64,000 nucleotides of DNA from the NCBI GenBank assembly GCA_015501585.1, contig JADNRY010000254.1, positions 25,000 to 88,999 on the forward strand. Direction: 5' to 3'. Below, in pieces: positions 47,757 through 59,599 of the stretch. Position 1 is the stretch's first letter. The number at the start of each line of letters is the position of its first letter. Made by a program: the position numbers and the translations under genes. This DNA is from Rhodocollybia butyracea. Taxonomy: Eukaryota > Basidiomycota > Agaricomycetes > Agaricales > Omphalotaceae. Below the pieces are notes generated by a model. It had not been told where the DNA came from, ran no database searches, and saw only the letters and a program-made list of their open reading frames with translations.

Positions 47757-49316
47757 TACTACATTTTGTGGTGTTGGTAGTACTACTTGCTGTGGTACTA
47801 TATTTTGTGTTACTACTGGTGGGATCACCATAGTAATTGGCTCTTTCTTTATAGGAGCCTTCAGTTTAGCAGGTGCATTTTGTACTTGCTGTGTAACAGT
47901 TACTGGAGGTAATTGTTGTTGCGCTGTTGGTACTACTGTATGTAATACCATTGTGCTCGGACTCGGACCAGGTCCTTGCATGTTTTGACAAGCGACTTGT
48001 GTCATTGTCTGTGTTGGCACCATGCGTGCCATTACCGGTGTTTGTGGCACTATTGTTTTCATTTGTATTCCTTGTATAGGAATACTAACATCAACTAATC
48101 ATTGATTTTTAAAATAATGTTCATTCAATTCTTGAATGAATGTTTTGTGAGCTTTAATGAGGGACTCATTTTTTAATGGTCCCACTATTGTTGAACCAAT
48201 CCATTGGATTGGGTCATTCATCTGTCTACTAATCATAGGTGGAATAGGTAATGATCCTGGTCCCCTTGGGCTGGAGACATTCTTCCTGTGAAGAGGTTCT
48301 GCCTCATTACTGGAGAGTAACAAAGCGGTATGGGTTCAATTGATTTACCCATTATCAATTTTGAAACATCAATAGCTGGAGATTCATTTGCATGAACTTC
48401 CGTATTTGGCGTATTGTTCACTCAGGCTTTTTGAATTTTCCTGAGCGTTACAAAGTCACCAAAGTTGTTATAGGGATTGCTTTGGCAATCCCCTGTTCTA
48501 CAACCTCATTTTTGGGGTTGTCAAATAGAACTTCACCCTCAGGTGGTTCTACCAGATCGAATGAATCTGTATGCCACATGTTATGTGTTGGCCTAAAGGA
48601 CTCTTTAGGTCTCCGTTCTTGGGCATCTGGTGGTTCATATAGTCCCATCGTTTGATGGAACGAGTGAGTGGTAGGCTTTATGCCTCCCCAACGACTTGTT
48701 TGTTTGTTATCAGGTGGTATATCCGCCTGTAATACTGCCGGCGTTACTGCTGGCGGTTGTGCTATGGGCATTGCAATGCTTGTAATGTTACCAGGAGCTG
48801 GTAACAGTCTGGATTTAGTCGTTCCAGCTGGTCTGGACCAACATTCTACTGTGGTAGCTATATGGTTTAGTGCTTGTGCACCTTGCCCATAGAACTGTGA
48901 TAGTTCTTGCATGGCCTCCTTGAGGTCGTTGTTGACTTGTAGTAGTCACTGTAGTTGTCGTCACAGAGTCTGGAATGGAAGTAAGCAAAATTTTGATAGC
49001 AGAGGGTAAATGGCCTATGGCCACGGCAACTGCAAATAACTTGGATATTGGTGTGAGATGCTACTAATGGATAAGCGAAACAGTGAGGCATTGCAAAGAC
49101 CAGGGCTTACTTTCATCCCAATCAATACAAGTGCATACTCTTTGAGGCATAAGATCTTGGATACAAATGAAGATTAATTTTGAGTAGGCGCTTGTGATGT
49201 ATGTTGGAAATGCTGGATTTATTGCAGGGACAACTGGGAAATTATTTCTAGCGGCAGGGGTTGTAGCCAAGCAGGTATCACTGAGGTTATGTTAAAAGCA
49301 TTAGGCATCCAGACCT

Positions 49317-49670
49317 GTGGTTGTTGCCCTGCCTGAAATTTTCTCTAACAAACCAAAAATCTTCCTTGACCTTCCACAAAAAATGTCTCCTAAGCCTGCT
49401 TTCCAAGGTTTCCATGTGGAATTCCTGATGAAAGAGTTGGAAAGATACCACACTAGCAACCAAGTGGAAGACTGGGAGAGCTTTATTCTCCAAGCTACTC
49501 ATCAATTGTTGAAGCACGCGCCACCTAGTCTGGACAAGAAAGAGGAGCCCTCAGCTGAGAGTCTGGCCAAGGTGAATGATGATATACCGGATCGAGAGGA
49601 GCCACTTCTGGAGCCTGGTGATGTGGGGTATGAAGACGCAATGAGAAAACATCAGGAGGAGGGTGCGTGA
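49317..49670 (+). CDS. Short hypothetical ORF
   Basis: An open frame of 117 codons, partly coding in character: EFLMKELERYHTSNQVEDWE, then a charged tail with LDKKEEPSAESLAKVNDD. No domain recognised. It may be an exon or remnant of a larger gene; the flanks (48913-49316 and 49671-50152) show nothing. Confidence 0.25.
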   Translation: MVVALPEIFSNKPKIFLDLPQKMSPKPAFQGFHVEFLMKELERYHTSNQVEDWESFILQATHQLLKHAPPSLDKKEEPSAESLAKVNDDIPDREEPLLEPGDVGYEDAMRKHQEEGA

Positions 49671-50152
49671 AAGAAGGCACTTGTTGCCGTACACATTGCT
49701 TGTGTTTGTTTGGTTGAGCGCGTGACTCAGTTTGCTTCAGAAAATTTGTCGATGGCTTAACTATCATGGCAAGACCGCTAAAAATTTGTCCTGAGTGCTG
49801 AGGGTATGCTGACCAAAGGTGTGGCCATGAAGGCACAACTACTCAAGGGTATGCTGTTCAAAAGTGTGAAATATTCAAATAGGTCCCTGTGTTTACAAAG
49901 TGTTGGCGCACATATAAGGTCAGCATGCTAATCTGGGCCCAGCACACAAAATCATGACATTGTTGGCACACAAAAATTGTGGTACTCAAAAAGTCATTAC
50001 ACAGCTCTGGTTAGTCATGAAACTTACCATATTTGGTAAGTTCTAGTCTTGACTTAACCATATGATTGCTTGATTTGGCTTAATCTGGCTGTATTGCTTC
50101 AAAGTATTAGTAGATTATGAGTGAGCAATGCAGTCACATGAAATAACACAGC

Positions 50153-50383
50153 CACAGGATGAGGTCAGACCGCTTTGACCAGTTAAAATAAGTAAATCAT
50201 ATCAGACTGATATGATATGATGGACTTGTTTGGGCTGGTCAAAGCAGTCTGACCTCATCCTGTGGCTGATATGATATGATGGACTTGTTTGGGCTGGTCA
50301 AAGCAGTCTGACCTCATCCTGTGGCTGATATGATATGATGGACTTGTTTGGGCTGGTCAAAGCAGTCTGACCTCATCCTGTGA
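50153..50383. repeat. 59-bp tandem triplication with an inverted partner
   Basis: Three near-identical 59-bp units start at 50207, 50266 and 50325 (CTGATATGATATGATGGACT...). Each ends in a 31-bp segment CTGGTCAAAGCAGTCTGACC... whose inverse is at 50153-50182. One arm of a foldback element has thus been tandemly amplified. It ends about 20 bp before the gypsy gag start codon. Confidence 0.8.
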
Positions 50384-50404
50384 CCAGCACCACCAGGTAA
50401 CGGA

Positions 50405-51737
50405 ATGAGCCTCTTCGGCGGAGTATTCCATCTGACACCGGAGCAGTTGCTACTATTTAATTCTAAGGATCTACCCAAGGTCTCAAAGACTGCACCTATC
50501 TTTGATAAAGATGTACTGTCCGGACTACCAGGATGGATCAAAGATATACAACGATTAATGGCAGCGGCTGGAATCAATGATGAAGCTGTGAAGGTTGCTA
50601 AAGCACTTGAATACATGAGCCACGCAACGCGAGAAGCGTACAAGGGTCTTGATTCGGTAGCCGTGAATCCTAATTTAGATCAGCTAATCAGAGATCTCCG
50701 CAACATTTATTTGGAATCAGCAGGCAGCGAGCTAGGTTCTCGCCAGGAGTTAGAACAAATTGTGAAAAAAAACACTCCTATTGATATTGGCAATCTCCAG
50801 AAGATCTTGGTGTATAACCGAGACTTTAAGGTACAAGCCGACAAATTAATGAAGCCGCCTGCGATTTTATCAAACATCGAAGCAGTCAGAGTGTATATTA
50901 TACCTATGACATGCCGACTAGTCGATGCAATTTATGCTAGATTGAGGATTGATGTCACTCCAGCAGAGCTAGCTGTGAGGTGACGAGAAGATCCATATGA
51001 TTTGTCTAAGTTAATGGAAGCAGCTGGAAGTCTAGAGCTTGGAAGCCTTGAAACGTTTTACGGCAAAGGCGACAATCCTGACGGACCTTTAGGGTACCGT
51101 ACTCAGCGGAAACATATAGTAGAGGGTCAATGGCATTCCCATTCGCTCCTCAGATATATCCACCAGCAGCACCTACTGTTACACAAGTAAAAACGGAAAC
51201 TAAAGATGAACAGTTCAATCAGATCATGGCTACTATGGCTGCGATCAAAGATACTATTACAATCAACAAGAAAGAGTGGATTCAGTTCTGGATTTGCATC
51301 ATAAGACTATCTCTAGTCTGATGCAAACTCTGAAGAATCCTCCGGAGTCAGCTAGTGCTGCTCCTAGAGTACACTATGCTGGTACTCATAGCCAACGCAA
51401 TAATAAGGTACCTGACTGGGGTCAAGGTTGTTTCATGTGCAGGTCACTAGAACATCGTATGTCTGACTGTCAATTCTTCAATTCCTATAAGGATAAAGGA
51501 TGGTTAGTTCCAGACACGACTCCGGGATCTAAGAAATATACCTTGAGAGACGGCTCGCCGTTACCTAGGACTAGTCCTGACGAATCACGACCCGAAAGGA
51601 TCGCTTGTATTGCTAAGCAGAAAGGATGGGATAAAGGAGGACAAATGCCTTCTTCGTTGAAGAAGAAGATATACTTGATACCGCTCCCGAACAAAGTCCA
51701 CATTACTCGATGTTCTTGTCATTCGCAAAGATCTTAG
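50405..51737 (+). pseudogene. Gypsy Gag and zinc knuckle
   Basis: ATG 50405 begins MSLFGGVFHLTPEQLLLFNS and runs to an in-frame TGA at 50981-50983, after which the same frame continues through DPYDLSKLMEAAGSLELGSL. The nucleocapsid part in the next frame carries CFMCRSLEHRMSDC (C-x2-C-x4-H-x4-C) near 51432-51475. Further frame changes occur near 51190-51290 and after 51737. Confidence 0.75.
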
Positions 51738-53556
51738 AGGAGCATGAAGCTAACCTCAGACAGAGAGGTCAGAAGAATGCTCGTCGGAGTCGGGAAACTA
51801 GTTGCTTCGGGAATGACGGGTAGAATCACTAGAGCTAGTCCTCTAGGCGTGCAGCAGGTTCGAAAATACCCTCTTCATTGAAGGAACCAGTTCAAAAGGT
51901 AGGGCCTCCGGCGAGAGGCACTCCAAGACAACAGTCTGGGGTGATCACCCTACCAAAGGAAAGTCCTGCTACAAAAACAAAGTTTAAACAGGTTGAAGTT
52001 GTGTTACCTATTAGAAAGAATGGGCTAGCTAAGTCAACGGAACAGTCAACGAAGGAAGAGAGACCACCGGAACGCCATGAGGCACCAAAGGCCGCATCTG
52101 TAACTTCTGGAGATGACTTGGACGAGAAGTTACTATGAGAAATCGCAGAACTTCAAGGGAATACTCCGAGATCCAACCTAAACCTAAGCAAAGACCATTT
52201 GATTCAGTAAAACCATACAATGTAGAACCAATGCCTATAAATTTACCACTACCAGAGGAAACTGTGAAGTCTAGCACTGTAAAGGACCCTTTTGCATCGG
52301 AATCTGGACCTAAATATCAAATTCAAAATGGCTTTAGTCGATCTGGGATTGATGAGAACGTGGCGAAGAAGCTATTCAATGCTGAGGTTACCCTCACATC
52401 AGAAGAACTTCTAGCACTAAGTCCGAATCTCCAGAAAATCTTGGCTAGAAAAGCTAGAGATGTTTGAGTTGCGCCAACCAAGAGGAAAGCGGCTTACATT
52501 AGTACGCTACTTGAAGATGGTACTGAAATACCCGAAGGACCTGTGGATACTCAGCTAGCTAGCTATATTCTTTTGGATGACATTAGTCTCCAGGATAAAG
52601 AAGTATTCGAGATACTAGAAGAGGACCAAGGCAAAATTCAAGCCGGTTCCGTAGGAAGATCTAGCAGTCTCAAGTGCATCAAAACTAGGGTCAATAATCA
52701 TGAAGAGATGACCAAAGCAATCCTCAACAGTGGCTGTCAAATTGTTGCGATTGATCAACAAGTAGCCGTTGACTTGGATATTGTTTGGGATCCCTCCGTG
52801 ACGATCAGGTTACAAGATGTACACGGCGGACTAGAAGAAACTGCTGGGCTAGCCCGCAATGTTTCCATTCCTAATTGGGGATATTACTATTTACTTACAA
52901 CTCCATGTACAAAAAGCCGCACCGTTTGAGATACTAATTGGTAGACCTTTCGATGTGTTGACTGAATCAGTCATTAAGAATCACTCGAATGGAAACCAGG
53001 AGGTCACTATAACGGATCCTAATACAGGACACCAGTGTACTATGGGGACATATGTAAGATCCAATCGTAGAAGACTCCGATTCGATGGTGCCAATTCTAA
53101 TCCAAGACTGGTACCAGAAGTTCCTGCTCACGTCAAGGAAGAGGCTGAGGGAAATTTTTCAGCCTCAACAATCTGACTAGCGAACAGGGAGAGGTAGAAT
53201 TGGCTATGAGTTTTCATTTTGACGAGAATGATGAAGTTGTTTGTGATGGGTATACTACCGCGAAGTCAGGGATATTTTCGGAACAAGAATTAAGTGAAGC
53301 GTATATTATGGCCTCTCGTGAATCTATAACGAAGGACTATCCCAAAGACGGAAGGACTATTGATGCCTATCTATCGTGTTCTGTAATTGATGAAGATAAA
53401 CATGTGTTTAGTTCTTGGCAAGAAGGTCTGGATCAATCTGAAGATGAGGGACCGGAAAAAGTCTCAATAGATGACTTACCACCTTTACCAGAGGAGCTAG
53501 CGCATTTGCAGGCTTCAAACACAAGCCTGGGACCAACAAATGACATACTAAATTGA
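51738..53556 (+). pseudogene. Gypsy linker and aspartic protease region
   Basis: Frames at 51878-52138, 52135-52467 and 52543-52929 encode a Lys/Pro-rich linker then the protease-like core ILNSGCQIVAIDQQVAVDL. The expected catalytic Asp of LDSG is Asn here (AAC), a single transition. VSIPNWGYYYLL and, in the next frame, FEILIGRPFDVL are the usual downstream strands. In-frame TGA at 52465-52467 lies where Arg is likely. The region ends with an acidic frame (53200-53556). Confidence 0.7.
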
Positions 53557-53830
53557 GGTTTAAGGTTGATAAAGAGAACATACCCCTATCTGAACCGAAA
53601 GGGCAAGTAATCAGTCAGCTAGCGAACTAAATCGACGGCAGAAACGCAAAGTAAAATTTAATAAATACCTTAGGACAGCTGAAGACAAGGACAAGTCAAG
53701 GCCGTTAAAACCTAGGAGACAGACAACTGTTAAGAATCCTAAGGAAAACGAGCTTTATGATGTATTCCGGGTCTACGGTGCCAGAAAATATAAACCAGTC
53801 GGTGTAAAAGTACAACCTGTCAAAGCTGAT

Positions 53831-55443
53831 TTGCCTGAAGACTTTAGGATTAAAAGGAATATCATTGGTGATCCGCTAGCCGGTATGCCAGAATTACCCT
53901 TTCATCCCCCAGAGTTTACACCGGCGAGCGCTATACACAGGAATGGAAAGAAATCATTGATGCCAATCATGCGAGGATTTCTTATGGACGAGGAATGGAA
54001 GCTCTTACACCATCTTATGAAGATACAGGAGGATGGATTCGCTTGGACAGCTGCTGAAGCAGGCACGTTTAAAGAAGAATTCTTCCCTGCGGTTAAAATA
54101 CCTGTAATAGAACATGAGCCGTGGGTAGAGCAAAATATTCCAATTTCACCAGGGATTTTCGAAGATGTTTGTAAAATCATCAAGGAAAAGATCGATGCAG
54201 GAGTATACGAGCCTAGTAGCTTGTACAGATCTAAGTGGTTTTGTGTAGTAAAGAAAGACGGTAAAAGTCTAAGGCTAGTCCACAGTTTGGAGCCTCTGAA
54301 TAAAGTTACGATACAACATTTGGGTATACCTCCAGCTACTGCTGATATAGCAAGGGATTTTTGTAGTAGAGCCTGCGGAGCAACGTTAGATCTCTATGTC
54401 GGATACAATGAGAGACCGCTAGCCGTCTCCTTGCGCGACCTTACAACTTTCCAGACACCGTTTGGACCTCACAGATTGGTTAAATTACCAATGGGATGGA
54501 CTAACTCCATTCCAATCTTTCACGACAATGTAACTTACATACTGAAAGATGAAATACCACATGTTACCATACCTTATGTTGATGATGTCCCAGTAAAAGG
54601 GCCACCAACCAGGTACGAGCTAGCTGACGGAGGGTATGAAACTATGCCTGAAAATCCAAAAATCAGACGCTTCGTTTGGGAACACTTGCAGAACGTAAAC
54701 AGGGTAGTACAAAGGATGAAATATGCCGGTGGTACCTTCTCTGGAAAGAAAGTGTTTATTTGTTGCTCTGAGACTATAGTTGTAGGTCACCACTGCACAT
54801 ACAAAGGTAGACTGCCGAGGATAGAATTGCTGATGTAGTTCTCACTTGGCCGGAATGCAAAGACAAAAGTGATGTGCAAGCCTTCTTAGGAACAGCTGGA
54901 CAACTTCTTTGTATGTTCATTCAGAACTATGCAAAGAAAGCCATGCCTCTTACAAAGCTGACTAGCAATATGGATTGGGAATAGGGTGATGATCAACGGA
55001 GAGCTATGGAGGAGATAAAAGAAGGAATTCGTAAAGCTCCTGCCTTAAGAACTCTCAATTACAAGTGGGATGTTGGGCTAGCCGTAGATACCTCATACAA
55101 AGCTGTAGGGTGGTTTATTTATCAAATCGATCCAAATGACCCCGGTAAGAAGTACTACAATTACTTTGGGTCTACTACTTTAAATGATAGGGAAGCTAGG
55201 TTCTCCCAAGCAAAACGGGAACTCTTTGGACTCAAGCTAGCCCTTCAATCAAGTTATTATTTAATTTATGGTTCACGACAAATGACAGTTGAGACAGACG
55301 CTAGCTATATAAAAGGAATGTTGGATCATCCCAGCTGCGGTCCTAATGCAACTATCAATCGTTGGATTGAGGAAATTCGCAAATTCCACTTCGGAATTTT
55401 GCATGTGAAAGGGATTTTACATGGACCGGACGGACTATCTTGA
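53831..55443 (+). pseudogene. Gypsy reverse transcriptase-RNase H
   Basis: RT: EPSSLYRSKWFCVVKKDGKS, LRLVHSLEPLN, ATLDLYVGYNERPL, FQTPFGPHRLVKLPMGWTNS and the catalytic IPYVDDVPV. After a frameshift near 54825 the thumb region (SDVQAFLGTAGQLL) follows, then an amber TAG at 54982-54984 and RNase H: GLAVDTSYKAVGWFIYQ, FSQAKRELFGLKLAL, VETDASYIKGML and HVKGILHGPDGLS, with TGA where the family has Arg after LS. Non-functional as read, but all domains are present. Confidence 0.85.
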
Positions 55444-55533
55444 ACACCTCCGGGCGGATACGAAACCCCAAGACCTCCTATAGACCCTGACGACTACGAC
55501 AATTACAACGAAGGAGCTCCCATAGAGCTAGTC

Positions 55534-57363
55534 ATGGGTGAAGGAGCCAAAGAACCATTAGATTTTGAGTCATTTAAACATGACATTGACCCACAAAGTG
55601 GATTCCTCACTGAGCTAGCCGACTCTCCAGAAGACATTCAGGACAAGCTTCAGGTAGAATTAGATTGGGAAAGAGTATGGGCGGATAGCCGCGAACAGCA
55701 CTCACATAGTCACTCAGAAACTCTAAGTTTGTTTCATCAATCTCTGCATATACCAGAGGAATTGAAGGAGTGGAGAAAGGACAACCCTTATCCGCAAGCT
55801 TGCCGATCAAACTACGGAAATACACTGGATGACTTATTACCCCTAATCACTAAGTGGCATTCAAGTAAAAACCCGACTAGCATCACAGCGGGGATGACTG
55901 CAGTTGAAACTCGGACATTTATACGGCACGCTAAGAAATTCTTTGTGAATGAGAAAGGCAAGCTTTATAGACGAGCGACGGACAATGAAGGTCAACACCG
56001 GCTAGTCATATATCCTGAGCATAGGATGTACATGTTGCATTGCGCACATGACAGTTTAGCTCATAAAGGTACTTTCGCTACTCGCGAATTTATTGAAAGA
56101 TGTTTTTGGTGGCCTGAAATTGAGGGTGATGTACAGTGGTATGTAGGATCTTGTGTTCCCTGCCAGAATCGTCAACTTAAACTCTTAAGGACTCCACCAG
56201 TCTTAACGCATACACCATCATTGTTCCAAAAAGTGCATGTAGATACAATTAACATGTCCCCGGACAGTAACAGGTGTAAATATATTGTACATGCTAGAGA
56301 TTCTTTGTCAAGTTGGTCCAAAGCCAGAGCCTTACTGCAAGAAAACGCGCGAGCTCTGGGTGAATGGTTCTTCGATGATATTATTTGTCGTTGGGAATGT
56401 CCGGAGGAAATTGTAACAGACAATGCTCCCGTGATGATTGCCATGTTGGATTGGCTAGCCGAGAAGTATGGCATTAGAGGAATAAGGGTTTCACCCTACA
56501 ACTCACAAGGCAATGGAAAGATAGAGCGAGCTCACTTCAACATCCGTCAAGCTCTTGTAAAAGCAATGGGCGGTGATATTAAGAAGTGGTTCTACTTCCT
56601 AAAGCATGTTTTATGGGCAGATCGAGTAACAGCTAGAAGAGGTTTTGGCTGCTTGCCATACTTCTTAGTAACCGGTGCGGAACCTCTATTACCCTTTGAT
56701 ATTGTTGAGTCGACTTGGCTAGTCAACCCGCCAAGCCAAATTCTAACACACGAAGAGTTACTGGGTTACCATGCTCAAGCACTGTCTAAACACCGGACCT
56801 TCGTAGCAGCAATGCGCAAGCGAGTCTCGGAAAATAAGCGTAGAGAATTAAGGGAATTATAAAAGAAATATTGGCATACTATTTTTGACTATGATTTCAA
56901 ACCGGGATCGCTAGTCCAGGTTAGGAACACATCTATTGCAAAGAGTCTTGACCGAAAGATGTATCCTTGGTATAAGGGACCCATGGTGGTCATCCGTCGT
57001 ACTAGGGGAGGATCATACATCATCACAGAGATGGATGGTACAGTACTCAAGAGTAAGGTAGGAGCCTTCAGAGTACTACCACACCGCTCGCGGTATGAAC
57101 CTATTGAATTACCTGAAAATATCCACGACTTAATAGATCTATCAAAAGAACAGTTGGATCATATGGTTAATGAGAATGAAGACAATGAGGAAGTCCAGAG
57201 AATTAGAAAAGGGGGAGACCCCATCTTTGATCGAATTCCTAATCTCCGCGTCCCTGAATCAGGTGAGGAAGTGGTTTATAGCCCTGACGAACCGGCATCA
57301 GATGAGGAGACAAGCGATGAGGAGGAAGAAGAATTGGACAACACTCCTTATGTCCATACTTGA
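55534..57363 (+). pseudogene. Gypsy integrase
   Basis: HHCC zinc-binding part: MYMLHCAHDSLAHKGTF with CVPCQNRQ. Catalytic core: KVHVDTINMSPDSN (Asp), EEIVTDNAPVM (Asp) and NSQGNGKIERAHF (Glu). A single TAA at 56860-56862 interrupts the frame in LREL/KKYWHTIFDY, likely from CAA. The C-terminal part has MYPWYKGPMVVIRRTRGGSY, KVGAFRVLPH and an acidic tail with EETSDEEEEELDN. No clear chromodomain. Confidence 0.85.
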
Positions 57364-57709
57364 GCCATGAGAAAAGCTGACTTCAAGAAAGATGAGGTAG
57401 TCACCGCCATGTACGGTCGGCTAGCTCACTGGAAGTAATGATAGGTTAAGCTTAGCAAGTCCCTCGGATGAATCATTGACGTAGATTTATTTGCACAAGG
57501 GCACATACACCTTCAAACCAATAAATAAGTTACAAAAGAGTGACAAGCGGTTGAAGAATGTAATTTTAGAGTATAGGTGCCGGGGCTCAGAGGCCGCCAG
57601 ACAAATGAGACATTAACTGTAAGGACAGTGGGCTAGTGGACTAGTTTTGACTGAGATAAGGGTCAGGACAGGTACTGAGGTCAATGTGTATGCGGACTTA
57701 CGACATTGT
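57364..57709. other. Convergent gap between pol and antisense gene 2
   Basis: 346 bp between the sense pol stop and the antisense stop at 57710. Contains one GCTAGC (57417). No terminator motif recognised. Confidence 0.5.
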
Positions 57710-59599
57710 TTACTCCAAGCCTGCGCGCATGGATGAATAACACATTTGGCAGGTGGATCCTTTAAGACCACAACCTACACAACCGGGCTTGCCCGAGATC
57801 TGTGGAACTAGTTAGACTGGGCTAGTCATAAACCCCAGACTTAAAAATTGTATTAGATGTGGAGGACATACCTTTTCTTCCTTGTCGACATCCATAGGCA
57901 GAGGATCGTCGTAATGAGCGAGAACATTGGCGAGTTCATCGGCGACTTTCTTGCCGTCGTTAGCGCAAGTCCAATACAACTGGGTCTTGGCTAGATTACC
58001 GCAATACTCGTCTCGGTGGATATTGAGCAGGGCATTCAACATAGTGTCCGTCATGAACGAAAAGTCAAGCTCGCCGAATTTTCCGGTCAAAGACTGAAGA
58101 AAGATTTGGAACTGGATGCTTTCGCGATTAGCGCGGCTCACTACAGATTGTTGACCAGGCTGAATGACTCTGTTAGGGCGAAAAATATGTTGAGAAGTAC
58201 CTGCATCCTCAGGGGTGAAATCAATGGGTTCAGCTTGAACCTTTTGTCGCTTACCAACACTAGCAGGAATGGCAATAGGTTCATTGGATAACGGAAGGTT
58301 GACCTCGGGATCTGGGACTAGCTTAATAGAAGCCATTCAACTACCTGGAGGCTTGCCTTTGGAAGGAATGTCTTCGATATCAGGAATAGCGTCGTTGACT
58401 TGAGCTATAATGTCCTGTTCCTAGAGGAATATTAAGAAAGTGTAGGATTAGGGAGAGCTAGCTGACTCACAAGTGCTTTGCGCTTAATAGCCTTGGCGGA
58501 ATTACGAGTCTTCTTGTTCCTCTTACTGCGAGTCTTGCATACAGAGCCTCCTTCATCTTTGCTATCAGGAATGACCTCTGCAGACTAGAATGTATACGAG
58601 ATTAGTTTCATCTCATGAATCTCGTAAATAGAAGAGTATACCGTATCCGCGAGCTGAGTCACTTGCAATTAGTTTCATCTCACAAATCGCAATAAGACTT
58701 ACGGGATCGGCCATCTATAGGACATTTGAGATTAGTTTCATCTCACGAATCACAAATGGGAGGTCACTTGCCTCTTTGTCATCTTCAATGGCGATTGGAG
58801 CTGTCTTAGCAGACTTACTGGGTTGGCTAGCTGTCTTGGCAGCTGTACTGGACTTCTTGCTGGGTGCGCTAGCAGGCGCAGAATCTCCTGAAACACGTTT
58901 AAAGATTAGCTTCCTGAGCACAGCTTCCTTTGCAGCATAGTCCGTATTCTCGGGCTGAGTCGCACCATTGTCGACCAAAGGAGCTGAGATCGTTCAGCTA
59001 GCGTACTAAATATTTTACACTGGTTGTCTTACCAGTAGGAGTGTTCACGAGCCTAGCTGCCTCGGCCTCCTGAACACTAGTTAGGAAGTATATGAGGGTG
59101 CGTGATTTTGCGCTTGCCTGAAGTTGCCTAAGAGAAGCTATGAAGTGGTGAATACGTATATCGTCCACGGATGGTAGCGTGCGCAAGGCAAGCCTTGTTG
59201 AGGGCTAGCTGAGCTTCTTTGAGTTGGTCGACGTTTTTGGGGACCTTCAGAATCTGGGACTTTTTGAGAGGCTTGTCTGGGAATCCGTTAGTGGTGTGTT
59301 TGAAAGCTCGGAGTACAAATAACTTATGAGTTGATCGACATGGCCAGCGGTGGACTCAGCTAGCTTACTGAGGAACTCGCCAGTGGGGTGCCGTCGACCT
59401 GAGCAAGTCGGAACTGAGCCGTCGCGCTCAGTACTTGTTCAGTGGTGACCTTGAGAGTGTTGAAGAATGTCTCCATGTAGTTCTTTTCTTTAGGAAGAAT
59501 AGTGGAAGGATTGCTCTGAGTAGTCATGATAGTACGGCCTAAGAAGGTAAAGAATGGTCCAGTTATGGGACTAGCCTTTATACTTCGCTGGATGAACAT
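57710..59599 (-). CDS. Antisense cargo gene 2, Cys-rich C-terminus, unknown function
   Basis: Nine exons fit: 59527 (or ATG 59599)-59369, 59322-59156, 59076-59033, 58983-58772, 58714-58703, 58653-58642, 58584-58471, 58420-57872 and 57799-57710. From ATG 59527 they total 1359 nt, a multiple of three, with all phases matching. The only defect is an in-frame TGA at 58337-58339 followed directly by ATG. The protein has MTTQSNPSTILPKEKNYMET, PLKKSQILKVPKNVDQLKEA, QEAEAARLVNTP, an Ala/Lys/Ser-rich stretch, a basic NKKTRNSAKAIKRKAL (possible nuclear signal) and a last exon with CVGCGLKGSTCQMC (C-x2-C-x6-C-x2-C, possibly zinc binding). Exon 4 uses a GC-AG donor or a weak GTGACC. Resembles, from memory, multi-copy hypothetical proteins of Agaricomycetes. 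Confidence 0.6.
58585..58771 (-). repeat. Three homologous introns separated by two 12-nt micro-exons
   Basis: Introns 58771-58715 (57 bp), 58702-58654 (49 bp) and 58641-58585 (57 bp) share GAGATGAAACTAAT, which includes the likely branch point, and two of them continue TCTC. The micro-exons 58714-58703 and 58653-58642 encode MADP and LADT. The layout is explained by tandem duplication of an intron plus micro-exon. Confidence 0.65.

Larger units (their letters stand above)
45251..48912 (-). pseudogene. Gag-only remnant of a Ty3/gypsy element, with nested MITEs
   Basis: Minus-strand fragments in several frames. From 5': a Pro/Gln-rich segment (48912-47760), then a capsid-type core near 46420-46190 with IKIPLPDTYNGTPDVEIFER and WLSTLLRWMAVNCYCGNDHN, then at 45640-45590 a zinc knuckle CYGCGKPGHFANDPTC (C-x2-C-x4-H-x4-C type). 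The remnant ends with an acidic tail near 45251. No protease, RT or integrase follows. Two MITEs (46803-47175, 47502-47756) interrupt it. No LTR found on either side. Confidence 0.6.
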
